A stretch of 27,718 nt of DNA, from NCBI GenBank assembly GCA_002747735.1, contig PDQE01000073.1:1-27718 (forward strand), read 5' to 3'. Position 1 is the first letter of the stretch. Every line of letters begins with the position of its first letter. The notes beneath the pieces were generated by a model that had not been told where the DNA came from, searched no databases, and saw only the letters and a program-made list of their open reading frames with translations. Made by a program: the position numbers and the translations under genes. This document shows, one piece after another, positions 18,276-26,476 of this stretch. This DNA is from Flavobacteriales bacterium. GTDB taxonomy: Bacteria; Bacteroidota; Bacteroidia; Flavobacteriales; Flavobacteriaceae.

Positions 18276-19403
18276 TTATAACTTTATCCAACAAGCATTT
18301 TTTTTGTCGCTTTCTACTGCCGCTTGAATAAAAGCTACACCACGCAACCCGTCATAAACAGTTGGATAGTCAGGATTTTTGTCATTGCCGTTTTGTAGAT
18401 ATAGGGCAAAATTCTTATATACATTTGCAAAGGCTTCCAGATAACCTTCGGGGTGTCCTGCGGGTATTCGCGAAGCCTGTAATGCATTTTCAAAAAGTTT
18501 GTTGCCGTTTGGCGTATAAATGGTTTTGGGCTTGTTTAACCAGTGTGTTACTAATTCATTAGGATTTTCTTGTCGCCAAATAATACTGCCTTTTTCTCCA
18601 TATACACGGATGGCTAAGTTATTCTCTTCACCTGTTGCAATTTGAGAAAAAGATAATGACCCTTTTGCTCCGTTTTCTAATCGAAGGAGGATGCTGCCGT
18701 CATCGTCTAATATCCTGTCATAACTTCTACCTAAATCTGCGGCGATTTCAGTAATTTTTAGTCCGGTAATGTACTCCACCAAATTGTGAGCGTGAGTGCC
18801 AATATCACCTAAAGCACCTCCGGCACCGGATCTTTTGGGGTCCACACGCCAAACAGCTTGCTTGTTATTCTCTCGTTCTACTGGAGTAGCCATCCAGCCT
18901 TGTAGGTACTGCACTTGTACTTTTTTTATTTTGCCCAATTCTCCGTTGGCTACCATTGCTTTAGCTTGTTTTACCATAGGGCTTCCGGGATAATTGTGTG
19001 TTAATGCAAAAGCTAAACCCGTTTTTTCAACTGTATCTACCAGAGTTTGGGCTTCTTTTATGTTTACAGTCATCGGTTTATCACAGACCACATGAAAGCC
19101 ATTTTTCAAAGCCATTTTTGCAGGGGCAAAGTGCATAAAATTAGGTGTTACAATAGCTGTAAAATCCATGCGTTCTTCGTCCGGAAGCTTTTTTTCAGCT
19201 TGAAACATTTCTTCAAAATTGGAGTAACACCTTTCTTTGGGTAAACCTAATGCCAGTCCGGATTTAATGGATTTTTCTTCGGTACTGCTAAAAGCACCAC
19301 AGACCAATTCTATCATTCCGTCAAGGGCGGCTGCTTTTCGGTGTACATCACCAATAAAAGAACCTATTCCACCGCCAATCATTCCCATTTTTAGCTTTTT
19401 CAT
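18276..19403 (-). CDS. Cytoplasmic Gfo/Idh/MocA-family oxidoreductase
   Basis: A 375-residue NAD(P)-dependent sugar oxidoreductase with no export signal. The Rossmann motif is GGGIGSFIG (10-18), the DKP motif that binds nicotinamide and substrate is at 108-110 (VVCDKPMT), and the catalytic-region motif GDIGTHAHNL (199-208) places His204 or His206 as the likely acid/base. The C-terminal alpha/beta domain is of family length. Its long N-terminal helical loop (RCYSNFEEMFQAEKKLPDEE) resembles family members that act on keto-sugars or C- and O-glycosides. Here it may reduce a 3-keto-sugar after uptake (inference from neighbours). A 291-nt gap with a conserved 25-nt motif lies upstream, so it is probably its own transcription unit but co-regulated with the operon behind it. 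Confidence 0.88.
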   Translation of the reverse strand: MKKLKMGMIGGGIGSFIGDVHRKAAALDGMIELVCGAFSSTEEKSIKSGLALGLPKERCYSNFEEMFQAEKKLPDEERMDFTAIVTPNFMHFAPAKMALKNGFHVVCDKPMTVNIKEAQTLVDTVEKTGLAFALTHNYPGSPMVKQAKAMVANGELGKIKKVQVQYLQGWMATPVERENNKQAVWRVDPKRSGAGGALGDIGTHAHNLVEYITGLKITEIAADLGRSYDRILDDDGSILLRLENGAKGSLSFSQIATGEENNLAIRVYGEKGSIIWRQENPNELVTHWLNKPKTIYTPNGNKLFENALQASRIPAGHPEGYLEAFANVYKNFALYLQNGNDKNPDYPTVYDGLRGVAFIQAAVESDKKNACWIKL

Positions 19404-19461
19404 ATGTTTAAATTTTTGTAATTAATTAGAATAATAAATAGAATTGTAAAATTGAAAAAGT

Positions 19462-19486
19462 TTAAACAAGTTCTATATGTAATCAC
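19462..19486 (-). promoter_or_regulatory. Shared 25-nt upstream motif, copy 1
   Basis: On the plus strand the site reads TTAAACAAG, two variable bases, CTATATGT, two variable bases, TCAC. It matches the site at 23242-23266 at 21 of 25 positions, with all four differences in the two spacer pairs. It sits 59-83 nt upstream of the minus-strand oxidoreductase ATG. The flanking sequence is not conserved. It may be a regulator-binding site or part of a promoter region: on the minus strand the CTTGTTTAA end contains a possible -33 TTG. Confidence 0.5.
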
Positions 19487-19694
19487 TCCGTTCTTGTATA
19501 AAAATATAGCCTGAATTAATTATGTCATTATCTTTTTCTAAGAATAAAACATCTGATTTTGCAACATACAATGCAGTTATCAGTAAAGTGGTTAAGTAAT
19601 TGGTTAAAAAAAACCTCGACCCCGGAATGTTAATATTTGTTATTCCGAGGAACGAGGAATCTTTTAAATAAGTCTGCAACTTTTATTTAAAGTT

Positions 19695-20516
19695 CTACAA
19701 TTTTTTCAATTTGATGTTTCTAAACCAAACGTCATCACCATGGTCCTGTAAACCTATATAGCCTTCTGATGCTACCTCTGCCCAGTCTTTATTCAGTTCA
19801 GGGAATTTACTGCCGGATACCAGTTCTTTCCATTCCGGTGTCCACAGGTGGTATTCCACCACATTTTCACCATTTTGTTTGTGGACTACGGTACCTTTAT
19901 AAACGGTAATTTCCACTTCGTTCCATCCGCCTGCAGGCTTCGCATTTTGTGGTTTTGCAGGAATAAGGTCATATAAAGAACCGGCTTGTCGGTTGCCGTC
20001 TTTACCCAATTTTGCATCCGGATGTTTTTCATTGTCCAGTACTTGCATTTCAGGAGCGGTTTTCCAAATGTAATCTAGTTCTTCTTGTCCCAGATAGAAT
20101 ATACCGGAGTTTCCGCCTTCGGATATTTTCCAGTCTAGTTTTAGTGTAAAATTATCAAATTTTTTATCGTAGATGATATCACCACCTTCTTTACTACCGG
20201 CTTCACCTCTTCCTGAGCCTTTACAATGCAGAGCTTGATCATCTATTGTCCATCCGTTGGGGAAATGGTCTTTTTTATAGCCTCGCCATCCGTCTGTGGT
20301 TTTACCGTCAAAAAGTAGTATCCATCCTTCTTCTTTTTCTTTTTCAGATAAGGTGTTTACGGCTGGCGGTTCATCGCTCAAAGCAGTTTTTTCTGTAGCT
20401 GTACTGTCCACTTTTATTGCATTTTCGTCTTGGTCTGTTGCCTTTTTATCTTTACAATTGTTTAGTAAAGGCATTAATACTAAACTTAAAATTATTAATA
20501 AACTTGTTTTTCTCAT
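19695..20516 (-). CDS. DUF1080 lipoprotein (3-keto-disaccharide hydrolase domain), copy 1
   Basis: A 273-residue lipoprotein. The signal peptide ends at LLNNC (Cys21) and is followed by a ~40-residue acidic, threonine-rich linker. The rest is a jelly-roll DUF1080 domain (about 64-273) with the hallmark stretches GWILLFDGKTTDGWRGY (64-80), GGNSGIFYL (134-142), PEMQVLDN (155-162) and the closing GYIGLQDHGDDVWFRNIKL (252-270). Members of this family have been shown to cleave 3-keto-glycosides, hence the domain name. Periplasmic or surface cleavage of a 3-keto-glycoside made by the neighbouring GMC dehydrogenase is the likely role. It lies 158 nt downstream of the Tat-type oxidoreductase, with a hairpin in that gap. 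A 291-nt gap separates it from the next gene. Confidence 0.9.
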   Translation of the reverse strand: MRKTSLLIILSLVLMPLLNNCKDKKATDQDENAIKVDSTATEKTALSDEPPAVNTLSEKEKEEGWILLFDGKTTDGWRGYKKDHFPNGWTIDDQALHCKGSGRGEAGSKEGGDIIYDKKFDNFTLKLDWKISEGGNSGIFYLGQEELDYIWKTAPEMQVLDNEKHPDAKLGKDGNRQAGSLYDLIPAKPQNAKPAGGWNEVEITVYKGTVVHKQNGENVVEYHLWTPEWKELVSGSKFPELNKDWAEVASEGYIGLQDHGDDVWFRNIKLKKL

Positions 20517-20602
20517 TGGTTATTAATTTTGTTAACTTTTTATTTATTAATTTTTTAATAAATTTTTATTCTTATTTAACGTAGCTTTAGATAAAGTGAA
20601 TT

Positions 20603-20642
20603 TTACCTACCTTATCCGCCAACCGGTGGAGAAAGTGGGTAA
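20603..20642 (-). other. Intercistronic hairpin
   Basis: An 18-nt imperfect stem (20603-20620 against 20625-20642) around a 4-nt loop: 14 Watson-Crick and two G-U pairs, with two mismatches. It lies between the Tat-type oxidoreductase gene and the DUF1080 gene, both on the minus strand. On the minus-strand RNA it is not followed by a U-tract, so it is not a standard intrinsic terminator. It could be an mRNA-stability or partial-termination element that sets expression of the two halves. Confidence 0.4.
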
Positions 20643-20674
20643 TTAATTATTCAATTGTTTAATTTTCTGTCTTC

Positions 20675-22183
20675 TTAAGGCATAGCCGGTAATGACCAAC
20701 CATCTCTGTAAGTGTGTTTTATCAACTCTTGAGAATAAGCAATGGCATTCATTGGCTCTGTCCAGTCTTTATCAAAAGTTGGGTGTCCGTCATGAATTTT
20801 AAATCCGTCTTTAATCACAGTTTTAATTTCTTCGTTAGGATTAATGTTGGTAAACTTCATGTTTTCTCCATCCCATTCCAATATTTTGTTTAGTGATTGG
20901 AGTCTTACTGCCAATACGCCCATAACTACCATTTCATTGAATGGCCCGGCTTCTGCAAAATCAGAAGTGGTAGGTTTTCTGCTTTCGGGGCTTTCTTTAC
21001 AAGCTCTTACCCAGTCCATCTCATGGGCACCGTCGCTCCAAGATAATCCCATTTCTTTTTCAACCCTTCTTTCTGTTTTTTGAGGATTAATTTTTCTTCC
21101 GGATAGTAATTCAGGTTCTACACCGTAGCAACCTACATGTAAAATATCTTTAGTACCATAGAATAAAGTTCCACCACCACTCTTGTTTAAATCTTTTCCG
21201 GCCGGCCAATTTTTAGGTGATTCCGGTTTAATACCACCATCATACCAATAAACATCTACTTCAGGTAGTTTTAGTTTTCCTTTTCTTCCTCTTTTTGGGA
21301 ACGTCATTTTAACTGATTGTGCAACAGGAGCAGAATCATTTAATAACAATGTTGAACTTGCTTGTACTTTGCTGGGATAACCCAATTTAAGACCTTCAAA
21401 TACCGGATGTAAAATGTGGCAGGCCATATCTCCAAGGGCACCAGTACCATAATCCCACCAACCTCTCCAGTTCCATGGGTGATAAACTTCATTAAACGGC
21501 CTCATTTTTGCAGGCCCTATAAATAAATCCCAATTTAACGTGTTCGGAACCCAATCACCTTTTTCAGGGGTGTTAAGGCCTTGTGGCCAAATAGGTCTGT
21601 CTGTAAAGGATTCTACCCTAGTTACATCGCCAATGGCACCGCTCCATAGTATTTCACAAGTTTTTGCAACGCCCTCTCCGGAAGCACCTTGGTTACCCAT
21701 CTGGGTAGCTACTTTATATTTATCGGCTAATTTGGTTAACAATCTTGATTCATATACGGAGTGGGTAAGCGGTTTTTGTAAAAATACGTGTTTACCCAGT
21801 GTAATAGCATGAGCAGCCGAAATGGCATGTGTGTGGTCAGAAGTTGCAATAACTACCGCATCTATATCTTTATTCATTTCGTCATACATCTTTCGCCAAT
21901 CCCAATATTTTTTTGCTTTAGGAAACGCCTCAAAAGCTTTTTTTGCATATTTCCAGTCCACATCGCACAAAGCGACAATATTTTGAGAAGTTAAATTTTT
22001 TAGATTAGCAAATCCCATTCCACCTACACCAATACCGGCTATGTTTAGTTTGTCACTTGGAGTTACATGTCCCAAGCCACTTACCGTAAAAGACGGCACA
22101 ATAGTAAACGCAGCTGTAGCTGCCAATGATTTACCCACAAAATCTCTTCTGGTTAGTGTGTTTTTTGGTTTATTTTTGTCCAT
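20675..22183 (-). CDS. Tat-exported Gfo/Idh/MocA-family oxidoreductase
   Basis: A 502-residue oxidoreductase with a twin-arginine signal: TRRDFVGKS (11-19) followed by a hydrophobic stretch to about residue 35. It should fold in the cytoplasm with NAD(P) bound and be exported folded. The Rossmann motif is GIGVGGMG (50-57). The EKP-type motif is QKP (136-138), and GNQG (163-166) and GDMACHILHP (251-260) are the family's catalytic-site stretches. The extra length over the 350-residue norm is typical of the Bacteroidota and Planctomycetes Tat-type subgroup. A tightly held cofactor, as in glucose-fructose oxidoreductase, would let it interconvert sugars and keto-sugars outside the cytoplasm (inference). 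It starts 35 nt after the TIM-barrel gene and is clearly in that operon. Confidence 0.92.
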   Translation of the reverse strand: MDKNKPKNTLTRRDFVGKSLAATAAFTIVPSFTVSGLGHVTPSDKLNIAGIGVGGMGFANLKNLTSQNIVALCDVDWKYAKKAFEAFPKAKKYWDWRKMYDEMNKDIDAVVIATSDHTHAISAAHAITLGKHVFLQKPLTHSVYESRLLTKLADKYKVATQMGNQGASGEGVAKTCEILWSGAIGDVTRVESFTDRPIWPQGLNTPEKGDWVPNTLNWDLFIGPAKMRPFNEVYHPWNWRGWWDYGTGALGDMACHILHPVFEGLKLGYPSKVQASSTLLLNDSAPVAQSVKMTFPKRGRKGKLKLPEVDVYWYDGGIKPESPKNWPAGKDLNKSGGGTLFYGTKDILHVGCYGVEPELLSGRKINPQKTERRVEKEMGLSWSDGAHEMDWVRACKESPESRKPTTSDFAEAGPFNEMVVMGVLAVRLQSLNKILEWDGENMKFTNINPNEEIKTVIKDGFKIHDGHPTFDKDWTEPMNAIAYSQELIKHTYRDGWSLPAMP

Positions 22184-22218
22184 TGTTATAAATTTAAATT
22201 GGTTTTAAAAGTACTATA

Positions 22219-23193
22219 TTAAGACAATTCCTTGCCTACTTTTATTAATAAATCTCTTGTTAGTTCGATGCCTTTTTCTTCCGGTTGATCAACGCCTTCG
22301 TATTCTACACCTACATATCCGGTATAACCTGCTTCTTTTACCAATTTCATTATCCTTTTATAGTCAATAAGGGTTTCATTTCCCTGGGCATCAAAAGCGT
22401 AAGATTTTGCACTTACAGCTTTAGCAAATTTCAACAATTGTTCCATGCCTTTATAGCGGTCGTATTCGTCTATACATTTTTCATCTTTCCTTTCTATACA
22501 AAAGTTTCCAAAATCGGGTAAGGTACCACAATTTTTTGCTTTTACATCAGAAAATACGTTGTACATCCAGTCACCATTGGAAGAGTAGCCGCCGTGATTT
22601 TCTACCAGTATATTTATATTACTGCCGGCAGCATATTCTGATAATTTTTCTAATGAATCTACAGCTGCTTTGTGGGCTTCTTCCTTGTTTACGCCTCCGG
22701 CTAAGTTGACCCGTATAGCGTGGCAACCGAGAAAATGTGCTGCATCCACCCATTTGTGATGCTTTTCTATACCTTCTAATCTCTTTTTGGTATTGGCATC
22801 AGCCAGATTGCCTTCACCGTCTATCATAATTAATACATTTTTCTGTCCGGCATCTGCGGCTCTTTGGTTCATTTGCTTTAGGTAATCCATGTCCTTTGCT
22901 TTGTCTTTGAAAAATGCATTAACATATTCTAAGCCTTCACAGCCTAGTTCTCTTGACTTGGCAGCAAATTCCAAGTTGTCTAATTTTTTGTCAAAAAGAG
23001 CTCTGTGTAGAGACCATTGGGCCAATGATATTTTAAAGAATAACGATTTGTCTTCTTGTTTTTGAGTTAAATCATCTTTTAAATTGTCCGTTTTGTTTTC
23101 TGTCTTTTTATCGGTTTTACAACCGTATAGGCCAAAGGCAGAAACTACAAGCCCTGCTTGTGCAGTTTTAATTACAAAATTGCGGCGTTTCAT
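22219..23193 (-). CDS. Sugar isomerase/epimerase TIM-barrel lipoprotein
   Basis: A 324-residue xylose-isomerase-like (AP endonuclease 2 family) TIM-barrel protein. The N-terminus has RRNF (3-6), a Tat-like pair, a hydrophobic segment and a lipobox at LYGC (Cys25), so it is a likely Tat-exported lipoprotein. A charged 25-residue linker precedes the barrel. Probable metal ligands are visible as Glu198 (ILVENHGG), Asp227 (LPDFGN) and Glu297 (VGVEYEG), with the SYAFDAQGNE strand contributing between them, so the barrel looks intact. It is the first gene of the minus-strand operon and is divergent from the GMC gene. The substrate is probably a keto-sugar released by DUF1080 cleavage, but isomerase, epimerase and lyase activities all occur in this fold. 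Confidence 0.85.
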   Translation of the reverse strand: MKRRNFVIKTAQAGLVVSAFGLYGCKTDKKTENKTDNLKDDLTQKQEDKSLFFKISLAQWSLHRALFDKKLDNLEFAAKSRELGCEGLEYVNAFFKDKAKDMDYLKQMNQRAADAGQKNVLIMIDGEGNLADANTKKRLEGIEKHHKWVDAAHFLGCHAIRVNLAGGVNKEEAHKAAVDSLEKLSEYAAGSNINILVENHGGYSSNGDWMYNVFSDVKAKNCGTLPDFGNFCIERKDEKCIDEYDRYKGMEQLLKFAKAVSAKSYAFDAQGNETLIDYKRIMKLVKEAGYTGYVGVEYEGVDQPEEKGIELTRDLLIKVGKELS

Positions 23194-23241
23194 AGTTTTT
23201 GGTTTTTAATTCTCTCAGCCTGTAAAGTTAAAAAATATAAA

Positions 23242-23266
23242 TTAAACAAGAACTATATGTCTTCAC
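23242..23266. promoter_or_regulatory. Shared 25-nt upstream motif, copy 2
   Basis: The plus strand reads TTAAACAAG, AA, CTATATGT, CT, TCAC, identical to the site at 19462-19486 apart from the two spacer pairs. It lies in the 134-nt region between divergent genes, 49-73 nt from the TIM-barrel ATG and 62-86 nt from the GMC ATG, so it could control both operons. Relative to the minus-strand gene, its orientation and distance resemble copy 1. On the minus strand, TTG followed after 16 nt by TAACTTTA is a near match to the Bacteroidota promoter consensus. Confidence 0.5.
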
Positions 23267-23327
23267 AAAATCACCGTTATAGATAAAATTGTTACCTTAG
23301 CCGGCGAAAAAGTTCAACCAATTTTTA

Positions 23328-25040
23328 ATGATTAGTAATATTCAAGAGAAAAAGTACGATGCCATTGTTATTGGTACGGGAATTACTGGTGGCTGGGCGG
23401 CTAAAGAATTATGTGAAAACGGATTGAAGACTCTGGTTTTGGAACGTGGCCCTATGGTACGCCATGTAGTAGATTATCCTACTATGAATAAAGACCCATG
23501 GGATTTTGAGTTTCGCGGCAGTAATACCGTAGCAGAACAAAAACGTCAGGAAAAACAGGCTAGAACAGGATATGTAACCGAAGCTGCTGTCAAACATTGG
23601 TTTGTAGATGACCTTAAACATCCGTATAACGAAACAAAAAGGTTTGACTGGATACGCGGTTATCACGTGGGAGGCAGGTCTATTACCTGGGGTAGGCAGA
23701 GCTATAGGTTTAGTGATTTGGATTTTACGGCTAATGCCAAAGACGGTTATGGTGTGGACTGGCCTATTCGTTATAAAGATATTGCCAAATGGTATGACCA
23801 TGTAGAAAGTTATATAGGAGTAAGTGGCCAGAAATTGGGCCTGTCGCAGCTACCTGACGGTATTTTTGAACCGCCAATGGAATTTACTTGTGTAGAAGAA
23901 CATTTTAAAGCAGCCCTTGCCGATAATTATAACGATAGGGTGTTAACAATAGGCAGATCAGCTAATATTACCAGTTCTAAGCGTTTTTTAGGCAGGGCAA
24001 AATGCCAGTTTAGAGACCGTTGTATGAGAGGTTGTCCTTATGGAGCATATTTTAGCAGTAATTCTTCTACCTTGCCCGCTGCTGATGCTACTGGAAATAT
24101 GGTTCTGCGTCCGGATTCCATAGTCCATAAAATTGAGTATGATGACAGCCTAAAGAAAGCAGTAGGCGTACATGTTATTGATGCTAATACAATGGAGAAA
24201 CTATTTTTTGAAGCAGATATCATTTTCTGCTGTGCTTCTACAGTTGCTTCTACATCTATTTTAATGCAATCAACGTCCAAACGTTTTCCAAATGGCATGG
24301 GGAATGACAGTGGTGAACTGGGCCACAATCTTATGGACCATCATCTGGGAGCCGGAGCATCCGGTACTACCGACCTGTTTAAAGACAAATATTTTAAAGG
24401 CAGAAGGCCTAACGGAATTTACATTCCGCGTTTTAGAAATTTGGGTGATAAAGTCACTGAAAATAAAAACTTTTTACGCGGTTATGGCTATCAAGGAGGT
24501 GGTAGCAGAAGCAGTAGTATTGCCAATCACATTGCAGAATTGGCTGCTTACGGAGCTGACTATAAAGAAGCTATTTTACAACCAGGTGATTGGTATATGG
24601 GTTTAGGAGGTTTTGGTGAATGTCTGCCGTATTATGATAATAAAATGACCCTGAACTATGAAAAATTAGACGAATGGGGCTTACCCACTGTTATTTTTGA
24701 TGCGGAATGGAAAGAAAATGAATACAATATGCGAAAAGATGCTATTCAACAGGCCGTTGAAATGCTTGAAAAAACCGGATTTAAAAATATTTCTACCTTT
24801 GATGAGGTAGGGGCTCCGGGAATTGGTATTCACGAAATGGGAACTGCCCGGATGGGCAAAGACCCAAAAACTTCAGTTTTGAACAAATACAATCAAATTC
24901 ATGCTGTGCCCAATGTTTATGTTACGGACGGAGCTTGTATGACCTCTGCCGGCTGCCAAAACCCATCGCTTACATATATGGCTCTAACAGCCAGAGCGGC
25001 TAACCATGCAGTGAAAGTTTTCAAATCAAAAAAAGCGTAA
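23328..25040 (+). CDS. GMC-family FAD oxidoreductase, probable glycoside 3-dehydrogenase large subunit
   Basis: A 570-residue flavoenzyme without its own signal peptide. The FAD-binding GTGITGGWAA is at 16-25, GGRSITWGRQ (115-124) is the second flavin-contact region, GHNLMDHH is at 332-339, the active-site HEMGTARMG is at 502-510, and the C-terminal GMC block GACMTSAGCQNPSLTYMALT (535-554) carries Asn545 as the likely catalytic partner of His502. Cys226, Cys232 and Cys236 are spaced C-x5-C-x3-C. As I recall, that is the pattern that binds a 3Fe-4S cluster in Burkholderia FAD-glucose dehydrogenase. The small Tat-type subunit follows after 3 nt, so this protein should be exported as its passenger. 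Oxidation of the C3 hydroxyl of a glycoside is the most likely reaction given the DUF1080 neighbours; gluconate or another sugar is possible. Confidence 0.9.
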   Translation: MISNIQEKKYDAIVIGTGITGGWAAKELCENGLKTLVLERGPMVRHVVDYPTMNKDPWDFEFRGSNTVAEQKRQEKQARTGYVTEAAVKHWFVDDLKHPYNETKRFDWIRGYHVGGRSITWGRQSYRFSDLDFTANAKDGYGVDWPIRYKDIAKWYDHVESYIGVSGQKLGLSQLPDGIFEPPMEFTCVEEHFKAALADNYNDRVLTIGRSANITSSKRFLGRAKCQFRDRCMRGCPYGAYFSSNSSTLPAADATGNMVLRPDSIVHKIEYDDSLKKAVGVHVIDANTMEKLFFEADIIFCCASTVASTSILMQSTSKRFPNGMGNDSGELGHNLMDHHLGAGASGTTDLFKDKYFKGRRPNGIYIPRFRNLGDKVTENKNFLRGYGYQGGGSRSSSIANHIAELAAYGADYKEAILQPGDWYMGLGGFGECLPYYDNKMTLNYEKLDEWGLPTVIFDAEWKENEYNMRKDAIQQAVEMLEKTGFKNISTFDEVGAPGIGIHEMGTARMGKDPKTSVLNKYNQIHAVPNVYVTDGACMTSAGCQNPSLTYMALTARAANHAVKVFKSKKA

Positions 25041-25043
25041 AAA

Positions 25044-25631
25044 ATGGACAGAAGACAAGCTCTAAAGAATATCGGATTAGGAATGGGGTATGCTATGGCT
25101 TCTCCGGCTGTAATGCAATTGCTGCAAAGTTGTAAAACAGAAACAGAAAAATGGCAACCGGTTTTTTTTAGTCCGGATCAAGGAGAAGTCATTAAACGGT
25201 TAGTAGATATTATTTTGCCTGAAACAGATAGTTCGCCCGGAGCATTATCCGTAAATGTGCCAGAATTTTTAGATTTTTTTATTTCCAAAGTCTATACTAA
25301 AGAAAAACAAAATAACTATAAGAAAACCATTGATATTATTATAGCAGAATTAAAAGAAACAAATGCATCTCTTGATAAACTTACGGATGCGGATTATGAT
25401 AATTTTTTAGCTAAATATCTTAAAGCGGATAAATCTACCGCTGATGGTTTTAAGGAAAGAGATTTAGAGGTTTTTGAGGCTTTAGTGGAGTTTAGAAGCC
25501 AGGTGGTATGGGTTTATAAAACCAGTGAACAAATTGGTGAAAATGTAATGGCTTATGACCCCGTTCCGGGCAAACAATTGGGTTGTGTAGATTTAATTGA
25601 GACTACCGGAGGCAAAGGTTGGTCATTATAA
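25044..25631 (+). CDS. Gluconate 2-dehydrogenase subunit 3-family protein (Tat-type small subunit)
   Basis: A 195-residue small subunit of a membrane-associated sugar dehydrogenase. The N-terminus is MDRRQALKN, a twin-arginine motif, then a hydrophobic segment to about residue 25 and a Cys at 30 (LLQSC) that could serve as a lipid site. The body has the family's opening VIKRLVDIILPETDSSPGA followed by an all-alpha region. These subunits act as chaperone and export escort for the GMC subunit. The start codon lies 3 nt after the GMC stop, and a DUF1080 gene starts 11 nt downstream. The third, multihaem cytochrome c subunit found in many such dehydrogenases is not present in the window. Confidence 0.9.
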   Translation: MDRRQALKNIGLGMGYAMASPAVMQLLQSCKTETEKWQPVFFSPDQGEVIKRLVDIILPETDSSPGALSVNVPEFLDFFISKVYTKEKQNNYKKTIDIIIAELKETNASLDKLTDADYDNFLAKYLKADKSTADGFKERDLEVFEALVEFRSQVVWVYKTSEQIGENVMAYDPVPGKQLGCVDLIETTGGKGWSL

Positions 25632-25642
25632 TTTTGGTTGGG

Positions 25643-26467
25643 ATGAAAAACAGAGAGGTATTTTTTTTGCTAATCATCATTTTTAGTTTAACATCTTGTA
25701 AAGACAAACAACAAAAGCGTATTGCCCGGCATGTTCCGGCCTCAGAGCAGGAGAACTGGATTTCATTGTTTAATGGTTCAGATCTAAACAATTGGATACC
25801 CAAAATAAAAGGGTTGCCATTAGGCGAAGACCCAAAGAACACATTTCGCGTAGTTGATGGTGTAATTCAGGTGAATTATGATGGCTATGATAAGTTTAAC
25901 AATACTTTTGGGCATCTCTTTTATAGAAAGCCATTTTCCAATTATAAACTCAAACTCAAATACCGGTTTACAGGTGAACAAATAAAAGACGGGCCTAATT
26001 GGGCGGTTAAAAACAGTGGTATTATGATACATTCCCAACCGCCGGAGGATATGCGTTTAGATCAGGATTTTCCGCTTTCTATAGAGGTGCAGATGCTCGG
26101 TGGAATTAATCAAGATAAGCCCAGACCTACCGGAAACCTCTGTACGCCCGGAACTAATGTGGTGCTAAAAGATACGTTTTTTACACCACATTGTATCAAT
26201 TCAGAATCCGACACTTTTTTTGATAACCAATGGGTGGAAATAGAAGTGGAAGTACATAATGATTCACTCATAAGGCATTTTATCAACGGAAAAGATGTTT
26301 TGAGTTATACAAAACCACAAGTGGGCGGCGACCTTTCTGACTTCTCCGAAGAATGGCAGGCTAAAGATGGCGAGCCCTTAAAACAAGGTTACATTTCGCT
26401 GCAAAGTGAAAGCCATCCCGTAGAGTTTAAAGATATTATGTTGATGGATTTAGATACAGATAAATGA
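25643..26467 (+). CDS. DUF1080 lipoprotein (3-keto-disaccharide hydrolase domain), copy 2
   Basis: A 274-residue lipoprotein from the chosen ATG. An in-frame ATG at 25619 would overlap the upstream gene and put eight hydrophobic residues before MKNREVF, spoiling the short lipoprotein signal (MKNREVFFLLIIIFSLTSC, Cys19). The DUF1080 jelly roll runs from ENWISLFNGSDLNNWIPK (37-54) through NSGIMIHSQPP (124-134) and LSIEVQMLGG (145-154) to KQGYISLQSESHPVEFKDIML (247-267). It belongs to a different subgroup from copy 1: it has SIEVQ in place of PEMQV and ends in QSESHPVEF in place of QDHGDDVWF. The two may therefore act on different bonds or substrates. It sits 11 nt after the dehydrogenase small subunit and 9 nt before the TIM-barrel gene, in a tight operon. 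Confidence 0.88.
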   Translation: MKNREVFFLLIIIFSLTSCKDKQQKRIARHVPASEQENWISLFNGSDLNNWIPKIKGLPLGEDPKNTFRVVDGVIQVNYDGYDKFNNTFGHLFYRKPFSNYKLKLKYRFTGEQIKDGPNWAVKNSGIMIHSQPPEDMRLDQDFPLSIEVQMLGGINQDKPRPTGNLCTPGTNVVLKDTFFTPHCINSESDTFFDNQWVEIEVEVHNDSLIRHFINGKDVLSYTKPQVGGDLSDFSEEWQAKDGEPLKQGYISLQSESHPVEFKDIMLMDLDTDK

Positions 26468-26476
26468 TGGTGAGTT

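Noticed and set aside
19473..19679. 68-codon minus-strand open frame between the oxidoreductase and DUF1080 genes
   Set aside because: No signal, motif or coding bias is visible, and it ends inside the shared 25-nt regulatory motif.
23409..23801. 130-codon open frame antisense to the GMC gene
   Set aside because: It lies wholly opposite a gene with strong family motifs; it is a shadow of that gene's codon use.
25155..25170. Further LacI-type operator (CAACCGGTTT)
   Set aside because: It lies inside the coding region of the dehydrogenase small subunit and the palindrome is incomplete.
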